Origin: Minisyncoccota bacterium
GTDB lineage: Bacteria > Patescibacteriota > Minisyncoccia > JAHIHE01 > JAGLIN01
Direction: 5' to 3'
Assembly: GCA_028690055.1 (NCBI GenBank)
Contig: JAQVBZ010000015.1
Location: forward strand, 1 to 42,275
DNA length: 42,275 nucleotides
This document shows, one piece after another, positions 29,243-37,848 of this stretch. Position 1 is the stretch's first letter. Each line of letters begins with the position of its first letter. Made by a program: the position numbers and the translations under genes. The notes below the pieces were generated by a model. It was not told the origin of the DNA. It saw only the letters and a program-made list of their open reading frames with translations, and did not search any database.

Positions 29243-29406
29243 GGGTCATACGCAATATATGTTTTTAACTGACACCTTTGATCGAAGCTCTGTGTGATTT
29301 TAATAAACAGTTCAAACATTGAAAAGAATATCTTATTCAAAAACGATATCTTAATTATGCGAAGTGCCTTGGAGGATTAGTTGAAACCATATATTGCGTA
29401 TGACCC
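29243..29406. mobile_element. MITE-like element with 19-bp perfect inverted repeats
   Basis: GGGTCATACGCAATATATG (29243-29261) and its exact reverse complement (29388-29406) enclose 126 bp with no credible gene. Weaker complementarity (GAATT/AATT) continues outside. The size and shape fit a non-autonomous transposable element; no second copy or transposase with these ends is in the window. Confidence 0.45.
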
Positions 29407-29443
29407 GTGAATTATTAAACTTATATAGGAATGACAGGCAAAA

Positions 29444-29472
29444 AAATAACGGAAAGGATCCGCTATTTTTTA
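29444..29472 (-). terminator. Terminator of the HtrA-like gene
   Basis: AAAAATAACGGA, short loop, TCCGCTATTTTTT, just beyond the minus-strand stop at 29483. Confidence 0.65.
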
Positions 29473-29482
29473 TCAATGTTGT

Positions 29483-30391
29483 TTATTGTTTTGTAATTCC
29501 TTTTTCGATGTAACCTTTGATTTCTCCTATCGGGATTATGAGATTTGCCTCTTGCCCTACACCGACTAATTTGCCTTCGATATTGATGACGGCCGCGCCG
29601 GATGATATCTGTCCGAGGTTTTGGACGATTTGGATACGTTTCTGGAAGCTGGAATCGGTTGAGCCGGGCATTATATAATTATCGATGGTTTTGGAAACGA
29701 TGTCTGTAATGATGACGTCGTCTATGATGATCAGCTTCTCTCCCAATCTGATATTATTGGTGTCAGCGTAGGGGATTACGGAAAGGTTACTTTGGTCAAT
29801 CTTGAGAATCGCCAAGTTGTAGTCGGTATCTTGAGAAATTACCGTCGCCTCATAGGTATTGCCATCTTTCAGTTTGACCTGGATTTCCGGATTGACGGTC
29901 TCGCTGATATAGATATTTTTAAGCGGTGTGATGAGATAGCCGTCGCTCGTGAGGATGACACCGGTGCCGATCTTGGCGAACTGTCCTTTCACGTTTTTGG
30001 CGAGTACTTCCGTGACTGACGGGCGTACCCGCGCAATCGCTTCCGCGGCCCCTTCTTCTTGGGAAATCTTCACTTCTTCTGTTTCTCGAATAATGGTCGT
30101 GCGCTCGTTCATCCTTTTGAGAAGTTCATACTGATTGAGGTCGGGATATTTGACCAGTAAATTGGGAAGGAAAATGCGGTCAAGCCATACACCGCCCAGC
30201 CCTCCGATCAGAAAGACAGATAGAAGGAATATAGCCATTTTTGATAGTTTCTTGGCGAGACGTTTTTTCTTGGGTTGCATGAGAATTTTTTTATCATCGA
30301 CTGTGTTTTGTGTTCTAATTGCCGGATTTTCGGACAGATGCAGATTTGCTTTTTGTTTGTCGCGCAAGGAACGAATTTCGATGTCTTCCAT
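29483..30391 (-). CDS. HtrA-like trypsin-fold protein, catalytic residues lost
   Basis: A 302-residue membrane-anchored protein: a cytoplasmic basic N-terminus (QPKKKRLAKKLSK), one helix (about 52-72, AIFLLSVFLIGGLGGVWL), a linker, and a chymotrypsin-like domain outside the membrane. The DegP/HtrA landmarks are recognisable but altered. GTGVILTSDGYLITPLKNI stands where active enzymes have the TNxHV histidine. NLAILKID has Asn in place of the catalytic Asp. GQISSGAAVINIEGKLVG replaces GNSGGP, though a Ser is near. There is no PDZ domain. It is probably a binding or regulatory pseudoprotease. It is encoded eight nucleotides after the membrane protein 30400-31224, in one operon. Confidence 0.75.
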   Translation of the reverse strand: MEDIEIRSLRDKQKANLHLSENPAIRTQNTVDDKKILMQPKKKRLAKKLSKMAIFLLSVFLIGGLGGVWLDRIFLPNLLVKYPDLNQYELLKRMNERTTIIRETEEVKISQEEGAAEAIARVRPSVTEVLAKNVKGQFAKIGTGVILTSDGYLITPLKNIYISETVNPEIQVKLKDGNTYEATVISQDTDYNLAILKIDQSNLSVIPYADTNNIRLGEKLIIIDDVIITDIVSKTIDNYIMPGSTDSSFQKRIQIVQNLGQISSGAAVINIEGKLVGVGQEANLIIPIGEIKGYIEKGITKQ

Positions 30392-30399
30392 TTTTTTAT

Positions 30400-31224
30400 T
30401 TAATTGATATAAAGTTTGCTTGATAAAAGCATTACTGAAGTTGCTATAGCTGCAAAAAGTATGGCAACGAGGAATTTCCTACGGGAGAGCTCGTTGCGGA
30501 GATAGCTCCGGACTATGCTCCAATAGGAAAAAAATATAGCCAGAATGATTGCTCCAAAGGTCAGGGGGTTGATGGGCAGGAAAATCATTACCCATACTAA
30601 TTCTACCATAATCAGCGCCAACAAAAAAGAATAGAAATTGAAAGAGCGGTTCTTGTAGTAATCGAGATGGAGTTCCAGCTCCTGGCTTTTGAGGAAATTG
30701 ATGCGAATGAGATAGTAGCTGGAGAGGTAAATACCTGTGAACATGATTAGTGTCATTTGCCAGGGGCGGATGTTGGTGATGGTATAAATGCCGTAGATGC
30801 CGCTGGAGAGGAAGAAGAGTGAGAAGAGCACGATGCTCTGGTTTAGATTGAAACCCGTGTCCAAAAAGCGGGCCTTTTCTTCTTTCGGGCGTTCTTCTTT
30901 CGGAGTGAAGAAACGGTAGAGTCCGATCATTGCGACTACGAAGAGGGCGGAGGCGAATATGATAAAATATCCTTGGAGTACACCTTGCCCGATAGTAAGG
31001 AGGAAACAAACGCTGCCCATTGCCAGCAGTACGCCGAGAATGACAGGAAGGTATTGGTAGCCGGTAATCCAGAAAGTGCTGGCAGCCGCGACGAGAAAGA
31101 GCAATATGACGGCACTGGCGCTGAAGCCGAAACTTTTGAAAAACATATCGAGCACCAGATAGAAGAGGATGCCGGGGGTGGTGAATTTGAACGCTTGCAA
31201 CAGGTCTATTTGTTTTATTCGCAT
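30400..31224 (-). CDS. Polytopic membrane protein, unknown
   Basis: A 274-residue protein with about eight predicted membrane helices in two groups of four, separated by a charged cytoplasmic loop (FFTPKEERPKEEKARFLD, about residues 107-124). No transporter or enzyme signature is visible. It is the first gene of an operon with the HtrA-like pseudoprotease, which suggests a shared envelope role; that is inference from position only. Confidence 0.75.
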   Translation of the reverse strand: MRIKQIDLLQAFKFTTPGILFYLVLDMFFKSFGFSASAVILLFLVAAASTFWITGYQYLPVILGVLLAMGSVCFLLTIGQGVLQGYFIIFASALFVVAMIGLYRFFTPKEERPKEEKARFLDTGFNLNQSIVLFSLFFLSSGIYGIYTITNIRPWQMTLIMFTGIYLSSYYLIRINFLKSQELELHLDYYKNRSFNFYSFLLALIMVELVWVMIFLPINPLTFGAIILAIFFSYWSIVRSYLRNELSRRKFLVAILFAAIATSVMLLSSKLYIN

Positions 31225-31469
31225 AGGATTATCTAAGATTTATCTGCATTAATAATAGAGCATTTTGAGGAAAAGCGGAAATAATTTTTTGGTTTGGGAT
31301 TTTTGCTTCTTGCGCGATATGTAAGACGTTGTCATTGCGATGGTGCGGCAATTCCGATACCATAGTCCACAAAGTATCATATAACCTTTTCTTTGTATAG
31401 TATCAGAATTGCCGTGTCGAAAAGGGCACAAGATATTGTGCCCCTACGGCTCGCATATATTACGCAAAT
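31225..31469. repeat. Gene-free stretch with palindromic repeat
   Basis: Contains a composite palindrome: TGTCATTGCGATGGTGCGGC (31332 on) facing ATTGCCGTGTCGAAAAGG, then GGGCACAAGATATTGTGCCC (31426-31445). The last part also occurs at 38778-38797 and, in related form, at 29054-29074. Confidence 0.5.
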
Positions 31470-31498
31470 AAAAACCGACTTTAGCGAGCCGGTTTTTA
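31470..31498 (-). terminator. Terminator of clpB
   Basis: AAAAACCG with CGGTTTTTA around an inner CT..AG stem, immediately beyond the clpB stop. Confidence 0.65.
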
Positions 31499-31507
31499 TT
31501 TTGTTTT

Positions 31508-34129
31508 CTATTTCCCGAAGACGATTTTTTCTTTTTCGGCATCGATGACAATCACTTTGCCGGGTTTCATCTTACCTTCGATGATCCGCATTGCAAGTTC
31601 GTCAAGGATCTCACTTTGGATGATACGTTTGAGCGGGCGTGCTCCGAAGCTGGGGTCATAGCCTTTTTGGGCGAGTAGCGTTTCGGCTTTTGGCGTAACT
31701 TCTATATTGATATCCTGCTTTTTCAGACGCTTCTTTACGATGTCGAGCTGGAGCTCGACAATCCGTCCTATTTCTTCTTTGGTGAGCGGGTGGAAAGTGA
31801 TTATTTCGTCGAGGCGGTTGATGAATTCCGGTTTGAAGTGGCGACGGAGTTCATTCTGGATTTTTTCCTCGAAGATATCTTCTTCTTTTTCCCTCGTCGA
31901 ATTATTATCGACGAATCCCAGTGTGGAATATTCACGGATAACATCGTTGCCGATATTACTCGTCATAATGATTATGGTGTTTTTGAAATTGACGACACGT
32001 CCTTTGGAATCCGTGAGACGTCCGTTGTCGAGAATCTGCAAGAAAATATTGAAGACTTCGGGGTGCGCCTTCTCTATCTCGTCGAAGAGGATGACAGAGT
32101 AGGGGCGCTTGCGTACGATTTCGGTAAGCTGTCCTCCTTCCTCGAAGCCGATGTATCCCGGCGGCGAGCCGATCATACGGGAGACCGAGTGTTTCTCCGC
32201 GTACTCGCTCATATCAATGCGAACCATCGCTTTTTCGTCGCCGAACATAAATTCCGCGAGCGCTTTGGCCAGCTCGGTCTTGCCGACTCCAGTCGGACCC
32301 ATAAAGATGAAAGATCCGATAGGTTTGTTTTCTTCCGCGATGCCGGCGCGACTTCTTCGCACCGCGTTGGATACCGCCTTGATCGCTTGCTCTTGTCCGA
32401 TGACGCGCTTACTTAGTTCCCCTTCCATTGTGGCGAGCTTCTGTGCTTCTTCTTGGATCATTTTTTTGACTGGGATGCCCGTCCAGCGCGCGACCACTTT
32501 GGCGATATCCTCTTCGTCCACTTCCTCTTTGAGGATGGGGCGGTTGCCTTGGATCTTCTTGAGTTTTTCCTGCTGTTTTTTGATTTCCGTCTCAAGCTCG
32601 GGAATCTTGCCGTAGCGGATTTCAGCGACCTTCTCGAGCTCGGCACGGCGGTCGGCGATTTCCGCTTCTTGTTTGAGCTCGTCGATCAATTTCTTTGACT
32701 GCCGTATTTTGGAAATGATCTCTTTTTCGTTTTTCCATTGCACTTCCAGATCACGGCTCTTCTCGTTGAGATTGGCGATATTTTTTTCCAACTCTTCCAG
32801 ACGTTTTTTGGAGGCGGCATCTTTTTCTTTCTTCAGGGCGTTCTTTTCTATTTCCGATCGCTTGAGTTCTCGTTTGGTGATGTCGAGCTCGGTTGGCATA
32901 CTGTCGATCTCCATCCTCAGCGCTGAGGCGGCTTCGTCGATGAGGTCCACTGCCTTGTCCGGAAGGAAGCGGTCGCTGACATAACGGCTGGAAAGATTGG
33001 TGGCACTCACCAGTGCCGCATCTTTGATGCGGACTCCGTGATGTACTTCGTATTTCTCTTTGATGCCGCGCAGTATCGAAATCGTATCTTCGATAGAAGG
33101 CTCTTGTACGTATACCGGTTGGAATCTCCGTTCCAGTGCCGCGTCTTTTTCGATATATTTCTGATATTCTTTGAGCGTGGTCGCACCGATGGCGTGTAAT
33201 CTTCCGCGAGCGAGAGCGGGCTTGAGCATATTGGAAGCGTCCATCGAACCTTCGGTTGCGCCTGCGCCCACGAGGGTGTGCAATTCATCGATGAAAAGGA
33301 TTATTTTCCCCTGTGAATTTTCAACTTCTTTTATTATGGCCTTCAGCCGTTCCTCGAATTCTCCGCGGAATTTTGTTCCCGCAACCAGCATTCCGAGGTC
33401 GAGCGAGATTATCTGTTTGTCTTTCAAACTTTCCGGCACGTCTTGCGCGACGATTCTTTGCGCGAGACCTTCGACGATGGCAGTCTTGCCCGTACCCGCT
33501 TCACCGATCAATACCGGATTATTTTTGGTACGGCGTGATAGCACTTGCATCACTCTGCGGATTTCTTCGTCGCGTCCGATGACCGGGTCGATTTTTTCTT
33601 CGCGCGCCAGCTTGGTGAGATTTTGCGCATACTTTTCTAGAGCCTGGAATTTCGTCTCCGGTTCTTGGTCGGTGACGCGCTGTGAGCCACGTACGTCTAC
33701 CAGTACTTTCAAAATGTTTTCATAAGTCACACCGAATTTTTCCAGCAGAATTTTGATGTTGCCATTCATCGCGCTCATCGCCAGTAGGATATGCTCGGTC
33801 GAGATGAAATCGTCCTTGAGTTTGCTCGCCTCCTTGTCGGCGTTTTCCAAAATCTGTCCCAGATAGACGGTGAGATAAACGGCGTTCGGTTGCGCCGCAT
33901 CTTCTCCGCGCGGGAGCTTCTTGACCATTTCAACGATTTCCGCTTCGAGAAAACTGATTTGCACATTTAATTTATTCATAACCGGCAGGACGATTCCACC
34001 TTCTTGCTTGATGAGCGAGAGCAGCAGATGGGAGACGTCGACTTGCTTCTGACCGAAGTCCGCTGCAATCTTCTGGGCGACAGCGATCGCTTGCTGCGAC
34101 TTGGTAGTGAAACGATTGGGGTTGATCAT
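31508..34129 (-). CDS. clpB: ATP-dependent disaggregase ClpB
   Basis: An 873-residue AAA+ chaperone that pulls proteins out of aggregates, usually with DnaK. Domains in order: Clp N-terminal repeats (about 1-145, starting [20 protein letters not shown]); first AAA module with Walker [10 protein letters not shown] (about 205) and Walker B ILFIDE (about 277); the coiled-coil middle domain (about 410-540, long E/K-rich stretches); second AAA module with Walker [10 protein letters not shown] (about 605), Walker [15 protein letters not shown] (about 675); and the C-terminal D2-small domain ([12 protein letters not shown]). Length matches the family. I see no CIRCE element upstream; a sigma70-like promoter lies at 34161-34189. 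Confidence 0.96.
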   Translation of the reverse strand: MINPNRFTTKSQQAIAVAQKIAADFGQKQVDVSHLLLSLIKQEGGIVLPVMNKLNVQISFLEAEIVEMVKKLPRGEDAAQPNAVYLTVYLGQILENADKEASKLKDDFISTEHILLAMSAMNGNIKILLEKFGVTYENILKVLVDVRGSQRVTDQEPETKFQALEKYAQNLTKLAREEKIDPVIGRDEEIRRVMQVLSRRTKNNPVLIGEAGTGKTAIVEGLAQRIVAQDVPESLKDKQIISLDLGMLVAGTKFRGEFEERLKAIIKEVENSQGKIILFIDELHTLVGAGATEGSMDASNMLKPALARGRLHAIGATTLKEYQKYIEKDAALERRFQPVYVQEPSIEDTISILRGIKEKYEVHHGVRIKDAALVSATNLSSRYVSDRFLPDKAVDLIDEAASALRMEIDSMPTELDITKRELKRSEIEKNALKKEKDAASKKRLEELEKNIANLNEKSRDLEVQWKNEKEIISKIRQSKKLIDELKQEAEIADRRAELEKVAEIRYGKIPELETEIKKQQEKLKKIQGNRPILKEEVDEEDIAKVVARWTGIPVKKMIQEEAQKLATMEGELSKRVIGQEQAIKAVSNAVRRSRAGIAEENKPIGSFIFMGPTGVGKTELAKALAEFMFGDEKAMVRIDMSEYAEKHSVSRMIGSPPGYIGFEEGGQLTEIVRKRPYSVILFDEIEKAHPEVFNIFLQILDNGRLTDSKGRVVNFKNTIIIMTSNIGNDVIREYSTLGFVDNNSTREKEEDIFEEKIQNELRRHFKPEFINRLDEIITFHPLTKEEIGRIVELQLDIVKKRLKKQDINIEVTPKAETLLAQKGYDPSFGARPLKRIIQSEILDELAMRIIEGKMKPGKVIVIDAEKEKIVFGK

Positions 34130-34160
34130 ATATTTTCAAGTTACTGATTATTGTATTCTA

Positions 34161-34189
34161 ATTTTATAATTCTATGAGCTTCTCGTCAA
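34161..34189 (-). promoter_or_regulatory. clpB promoter
   Basis: On the minus strand TTGACG, 17-nt spacer, TAAAAT, about 32 nt before the start codon. Confidence 0.5.
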
Positions 34190-34237
34190 AGATTTTTATT
34201 TTCGAAAAACTATAAAAATCTGAATATAATATTACGT

Positions 34238-34323
34238 GTCATTCTGAGGTACTCCGAAGAATCCAGTAAGGAAGTGCGAGGAACCTGATAACGGGATCCT
34301 TCGAAGTACCTCAGGATGACAGA
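34238..34323. repeat. Palindromic repeat
   Basis: The ends TGTCATTCTGAGGTACT and AGTACCTCAGGATGACA are complementary, with inner CCGAAGAATCC/GGATCCTTCG. Length about 85 bp. This type of chromosomal palindrome is scattered through the window in several variants. Confidence 0.55.
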
Positions 34324-34344
34324 AAATCAAGATAATGCGAAACA

Positions 34345-34372
34345 TTGACAAAAATAGAAAAAAGAGTAAGAT
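34345..34372 (+). promoter_or_regulatory. Promoter of gene 34424
   Basis: TTGACA (34345-34350), 16-nt spacer, TAAGAT (34367-34372). Confidence 0.5.
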
Positions 34373-34423
34373 ATAAAGTCACGTAAAATATAATTAAAAT
34401 ACAGTGACAAGGAGATGATTTTT

Positions 34424-34795
34424 TTGGAAAATAAAAAAACTTCAGAAAGAATGCCAAAGGATTGGTCTGCGGCCTTTTATAATAGGAAACAGGCCGAAGA
34501 AATATTTAATAAATCAGCGGAAACATTTATAGAAGAACTGCCCGTTGGAATTAAGGGGTTTCTAATTGCCGGCGCTGCAATTGATTTTGCGATTAATGAG
34601 ATGCCGGTAAAATCTGCAGAAATTTTAGAAGCGGCAGAGAGGATGATACCGGGCATTGATTTCGAACCTGCAAGGCTTCTTATTCTTGCAACAAACGTAG
34701 CTGTCATTCAAGGGGTCGACAAAACCAGCCTTCTTGGCAGGCTTTCTGATTGTGTTAATGCAGCCTATGGGGGGATAAAAGTAACAATTCGTTGA
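34424..34795 (+). CDS. Hypothetical helical protein (123 aa)
   Basis: A protein of about 123 residues. The TTG at 34424 is preferred over the ATG at 34415, because AAGGAG ends right at that ATG (spacing 0) and nine nucleotides before the TTG. It is mostly helical, with repeated A/I/L-rich segments (GIKGFLIAGAAIDFAINEMPVKSAEILEAAERM), possibly a small helical-repeat fold. It has its own promoter and terminator, so it is a single-gene transcript. No family recognised. Confidence 0.6.
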   Translation: MENKKTSERMPKDWSAAFYNRKQAEEIFNKSAETFIEELPVGIKGFLIAGAAIDFAINEMPVKSAEILEAAERMIPGIDFEPARLLILATNVAVIQGVDKTSLLGRLSDCVNAAYGGIKVTIR

Positions 34796-34800
34796 ATCAA

Positions 34801-34837
34801 GATAATGTCTGAAGAATCAGACCTCTTATCTTTTTTT
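34801..34837 (+). terminator. Terminator after gene 34424
   Basis: GTCTGA/TCAGAC around AAGAA, enclosed by GAT/ATC, then TTTTTTT. Confidence 0.65.
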
Positions 34838-34931
34838 GTTTTTATCGTTGTGATTCGCTCTAAAATATTTCTGTAAGGTAATAGATCGATATATTTTGTA
34901 ATTTTTCTACTATCTTAAAAAATTTCTCAAG

Positions 34932-35043
34932 TCGTGGAGTAGCAGGTTTTAACCTGCGCGGCTGTCCTAAGCCGCTAAACCTTCGCAATCGCATATTCTA
35001 TTTGCATAGGATAGCAGTGCAGACTAAAGTCTGCTACTCCGTG
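34932..35043. repeat. REP pair (BIME-like), copy A
   Basis: Inverted arrangement: GGAGTAGCAGGTTTTAACC at one end and CTAAAGTCTGCTACTCC at the other, with CCTTCGCAATCGCA in the centre. The repeat at 36194-36303 has the same ends and centre. Confidence 0.65.
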
Positions 35044-35088
35044 CGTAAGGTCACATTAGGATAGTGACGATTGAAATAATGCAAGGTC

Positions 35089-35117
35089 TTGACAAATTCG
35101 TCAAAGTATGCTATCAT
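35089..35117 (+). promoter_or_regulatory. Promoter of gene 35252
   Basis: TTGACA (35089-35094), 17-nt spacer, TATCAT (35112-35117). A leader of about 130 nt follows, containing a TGCTCTGTTCTTGCAATAAT stretch with no clear fold. Confidence 0.65.
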
Positions 35118-35251
35118 TGCCAGTTAAGTTGAGATGCTCTGTTCTTGCAATAATTACTTGCGAGGCGTAGCAGAAAGCCATTTTTAACGAGGTTTTCTAT
35201 TTAAATATAGGGAGTTACTAAATTAAGCAATTAAATCAATAATCAAAAAAT

Positions 35252-36076
35252 ATGAAAAATTTAAAAAACGTGATTCTTTCATTGGTCTTGTTTGCTTCAC
35301 TGCTTACGACTAATGCACAAGTATTAGCTTGTCATGATTGTGGATCCGATGACGATTCCTCTTACGACAGCAACTGGTACTTTGACGAAGATGCGGAGTG
35401 GTTTGATCACTCGTTCTACGATGATGGATGGTACAATGATGGGAAATATGTTCACGGTAACGATTGGTTCTTCGAAGAAGAGCTTCCGTGTGAAAAAGAT
35501 GATGACAAGTGGGATGTAGAAGAAGTTATTATCTCTAATAGCTATGACTGTGGATGTGAAAAAGCCGATTATGAATGTGGCTGTGAAGATGCGAATCTTC
35601 CCGTTGCAACAACTGACACTCAATACGGAGACTACTACGCTTATCAGCAAGGTGCCGGCAGCAGTCAAGTTGAACTCCAGAAATGGACTTCAAGCAAATA
35701 TATGCAACGGTACATCCCCGAAGGTGCGACTATCAGAGTCGAAGGCGGAGTGGATGTTTATATCGTTAAATATATCAACGGTAAAATGTTCAAAAGATTG
35801 GTGCTTAACCCGTCAGTGTTCGAAAATTACGGACACCTTCGTTGGGAAGATGTGATGAATGTGAGTCGGGACGCGTTAGACGCTTACACGACATCAGAAA
35901 TGGTACGTTCAGAAGAGACCAGATTCGTATACAGACTTTTCCCGAATGGTGATCGTGGGACAAAGCGTATGGTAAAGTTCGGCGGTTGTTTCTGGAACCA
36001 GGTTGACCAAGACTCAATCTATCTCATCAACGGATTCGATGAGAGATCTTACACCACTGCTTCGGTATTGGAGTAA
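35252..36076 (+). CDS. Secreted acidic protein with C-terminal surface domain
   Basis: A 274-residue exported protein. The signal peptide is MKNLKNVILSLVLFASLLTTNA (cleavage near NAQ or VLA). Residues about 30-110 are extremely acidic and rich in Asp, Tyr, Trp and Gly (DDDSSYDSNWYFDEDAEW), perhaps binding calcium or staying unfolded, and contain paired Cys (CGCEKADYECGCED). The C-terminal 130 residues form a compact domain (VDVYIVKYINGKMFKRLVLNPSVFENYGHLRWEDVM, then YRLFPNGDRGTKRMVK, DSIYLINGFDERSY). I recall this type as common in CPR surface proteins. There is no strong RBS. A strong promoter (35089) and terminator (36097) flank it. Confidence 0.75.
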   Translation: MKNLKNVILSLVLFASLLTTNAQVLACHDCGSDDDSSYDSNWYFDEDAEWFDHSFYDDGWYNDGKYVHGNDWFFEEELPCEKDDDKWDVEEVIISNSYDCGCEKADYECGCEDANLPVATTDTQYGDYYAYQQGAGSSQVELQKWTSSKYMQRYIPEGATIRVEGGVDVYIVKYINGKMFKRLVLNPSVFENYGHLRWEDVMNVSRDALDAYTTSEMVRSEETRFVYRLFPNGDRGTKRMVKFGGCFWNQVDQDSIYLINGFDERSYTTASVLE

Positions 36077-36096
36077 GAGATGAAATCATCCGAAAG

Positions 36097-36124
36097 AAAA
36101 GACAGCAGCGATGCTGTCTTTTTG
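36097..36124 (+). terminator. Terminator after gene 35252
   Basis: AAAAGACAGC, loop AGCGAT, GCTGTCTTTTT. Confidence 0.75.
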
Positions 36125-36193
36125 TATCGGACTATCAGGTAATAGGTTAATACATTTTGTGATTTTTTCTATCTTAAGGAATGTCTAAAATCA

Positions 36194-36303
36194 TGGAGTA
36201 GCGGGGTTCATCCCGCGCGGCTATCCCAAGCCACTAAACCTTCGCAATCGCACATTCTATTCACATGGGATAGCAGCGCAGGTTAAAACCTGCTACTCCG
36301 TGC
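36194..36303. repeat. REP pair (BIME-like), copy B
   Basis: Ends GGAGTAGCGGGGTTCATCCC and TTAAAACCTGCTACTCC with the shared centre CCTTCGCAATCGCA. Copies A and B flank the secreted-protein gene 35252-36076, each just upstream of a promoter. Confidence 0.65.
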
Positions 36304-36353
36304 ATAAAATCACATTATGTATTATATCCGTGACGGTATCAGACTATCAGACA

Positions 36354-36382
36354 TTGACAATTTGTAAATATTGATGTACACT
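36354..36382 (+). promoter_or_regulatory. Promoter of gene 36422
   Basis: TTGACA (36354-36359), 17-nt spacer, TACACT (36377-36382). Confidence 0.6.
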
Positions 36383-36421
36383 CGAGATACTTTTGATATT
36401 TAAAATATAGGAGGAAACGAA

Positions 36422-37057
36422 TTGAAAAAAACCGGATTTGTAGCAATAGGTCTTTTTCTGGTCGTATTTTTATCGATCAGCGGATGTGTAGAGGAAAAGA
36501 CAATTTATGTCGATAGAGTCACGGGACAGGAAATCTCTGCTCCGAACATATGTGAAAATATTGAGACCCCTTGTGCTGATGATAGACGTGAATTTTATGA
36601 TCAGTCCGCTGTGTCAGAAAGCACAGTTTATAGCTCTGAATATCTGAGTGTTGAGAAGGGACATTATAATTTTCAGAAAGGAGATTATAATGTGATTGGA
36701 GACGAATACAAAGGATTTTGTCTTCCCGATGCTCGGGTAGATTTCAAGAAGAAGCAGGTCGTAACTAAATTGCGCTTTAACCAAAAGACTGCGCTCGACA
36801 GCTTTAAATGGCAAATTAACAAAAACGATGGTTCGTCGGTGTCAGAGCATTATGAGAAGTTTGATAATGACATAATCTTTCAGAAAGGGGAGACTGTCAG
36901 AGTAATAGTATCTCCGAGTCTGGATGCAGCACCAGATAGGACTTTCCTTCTTTCCGGATACAACGATGATAATGAAATTTTTGTCGTTGAATGCGGGATC
37001 GATAATAGTGGAATTCATATTGAGGAGGTCTTTAATCCAGAAGTAAAGTGGTCTTAA
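36422..37057 (+). CDS. Lipoprotein, unknown function
   Basis: A 211-residue lipoprotein: a basic start (MKKTG), a hydrophobic segment, and a lipobox SISGC with the lipidated Cys near residue 22. The mature part begins VEEKTIYVDR and is polar and beta-rich, with two further Cys early on (PNICENIETPC). The start is TTG 36422 behind AGGAGG. It has its own promoter; a hairpin GCTCCG/CGGAGC (37067-37084) lies just beyond the stop. No family recognised. Confidence 0.72.
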   Translation: MKKTGFVAIGLFLVVFLSISGCVEEKTIYVDRVTGQEISAPNICENIETPCADDRREFYDQSAVSESTVYSSEYLSVEKGHYNFQKGDYNVIGDEYKGFCLPDARVDFKKKQVVTKLRFNQKTALDSFKWQINKNDGSSVSEHYEKFDNDIIFQKGETVRVIVSPSLDAAPDRTFLLSGYNDDNEIFVVECGIDNSGIHIEEVFNPEVKWS

Positions 37058-37066
37058 TTTTTTAAA

Positions 37067-37084
37067 GCTCCGTTATTTCGGAGC
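37067..37084 (+). terminator. 3' hairpin after lipoprotein gene
   Basis: GCTCCG, loop TTATTT, CGGAGC, with T-rich sequence a few bases later (37092-37097). Confidence 0.5.
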
Positions 37085-37099
37085 AAACCAATTTTTTAA

Positions 37100-37773
37100 A
37101 ACGGCAAAAAGCTGTTTTTTTTAATTTGTGCAGTCGATATGTTTTAGTCGAGTTAAAAGATAAAAGACATTATTTTATTTGTCATTCCGGAATTTTTGTT
37201 ACTGCGAAATATCCGGAATCCAGCGACTATTCGAGACAAAATACTATGCCTCAGCTGCATAATGCCAATTTAATTTAATATGTGACATAATGATTTTACT
37301 TTTATTCCCTTTTATCTACCGATCAGGTCGAGGGCAGGCTCCGTAGGGATCCTCTAACCCATTTACTGCTAAAAGAGTAGATATCATGATATTGATAAGG
37401 GGACAAGGGGTTCTTACCAGAATGACAAAAACGATGGTTTTATAGTAGGAGATATCATTTGGCAGGTTTGATAAAGTAGTTCTGAGAGTTTACGCTTTGC
37501 TCTTAAAGAGAGTATCTTATTCAAATTTGGTATAATCACGTATTATCTTTTTAGTAATAGGACCCCGGATATTTGCTTTGCAGATTCTGGGATTACAGAT
37601 TGCAAAAGAATGAAAGTTTAATTAAATTTTTGTCGGGTTTAATTCCTCGCTCCTTGGGACGATCCGAGTAAATTCCGATTGGATACCTCGTCCTCTTGCG
37701 GCGGGGTGATTCATTTAAATTTAAAACAAAGATAAACCGCGGGAGGTGCAGGTATGTCGGTAGGATTATCCGG
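37100..37773. repeat. Gene-free stretch with palindromic repeats
   Basis: Includes a palindrome TGTCATTCCGGAATTTTTG / CGAAATATCCGGAATCC (37182-37223), the reverse orientation of those at 18796 and 19066. It also has the TGACATAATGATTTTACTT segment (37284-37302) shared with the coaD inverted repeat and the GATCAGGTCGAGGGCAGG phrase (37320-37337) shared with 21855. No gene is supported. Confidence 0.5.
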
Positions 37774-37802
37774 TTGCCATAGGGACTTTTTTATGCTATA
37801 AT
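37774..37802 (+). promoter_or_regulatory. Promoter of the first HAD gene
   Basis: TTGCCA (37774-37779), 17-nt spacer, TATAAT (37797-37802), preceded by ATGC as in an extended -10 box. Confidence 0.65.
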
Positions 37803-37848
37803 GGGTTGTACAAGTGGAACAGAAGGGTGTTTAAAAAAATAAACACGG

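Larger units (their letters stand above)
28933..29482. repeat. Gene-free stretch with REP-like repeats
   Basis: Holds a GGGGCACAATATCTTGTGCCC palindrome within CATTCCG/CGGAATCC ends (29040-29095), a second palindrome ending GGGATGACAAAT (29162-29199), and the separate inverted-repeat element at 29243-29406. The last 40 nt hold the terminator of the HtrA-like gene. Confidence 0.5.
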
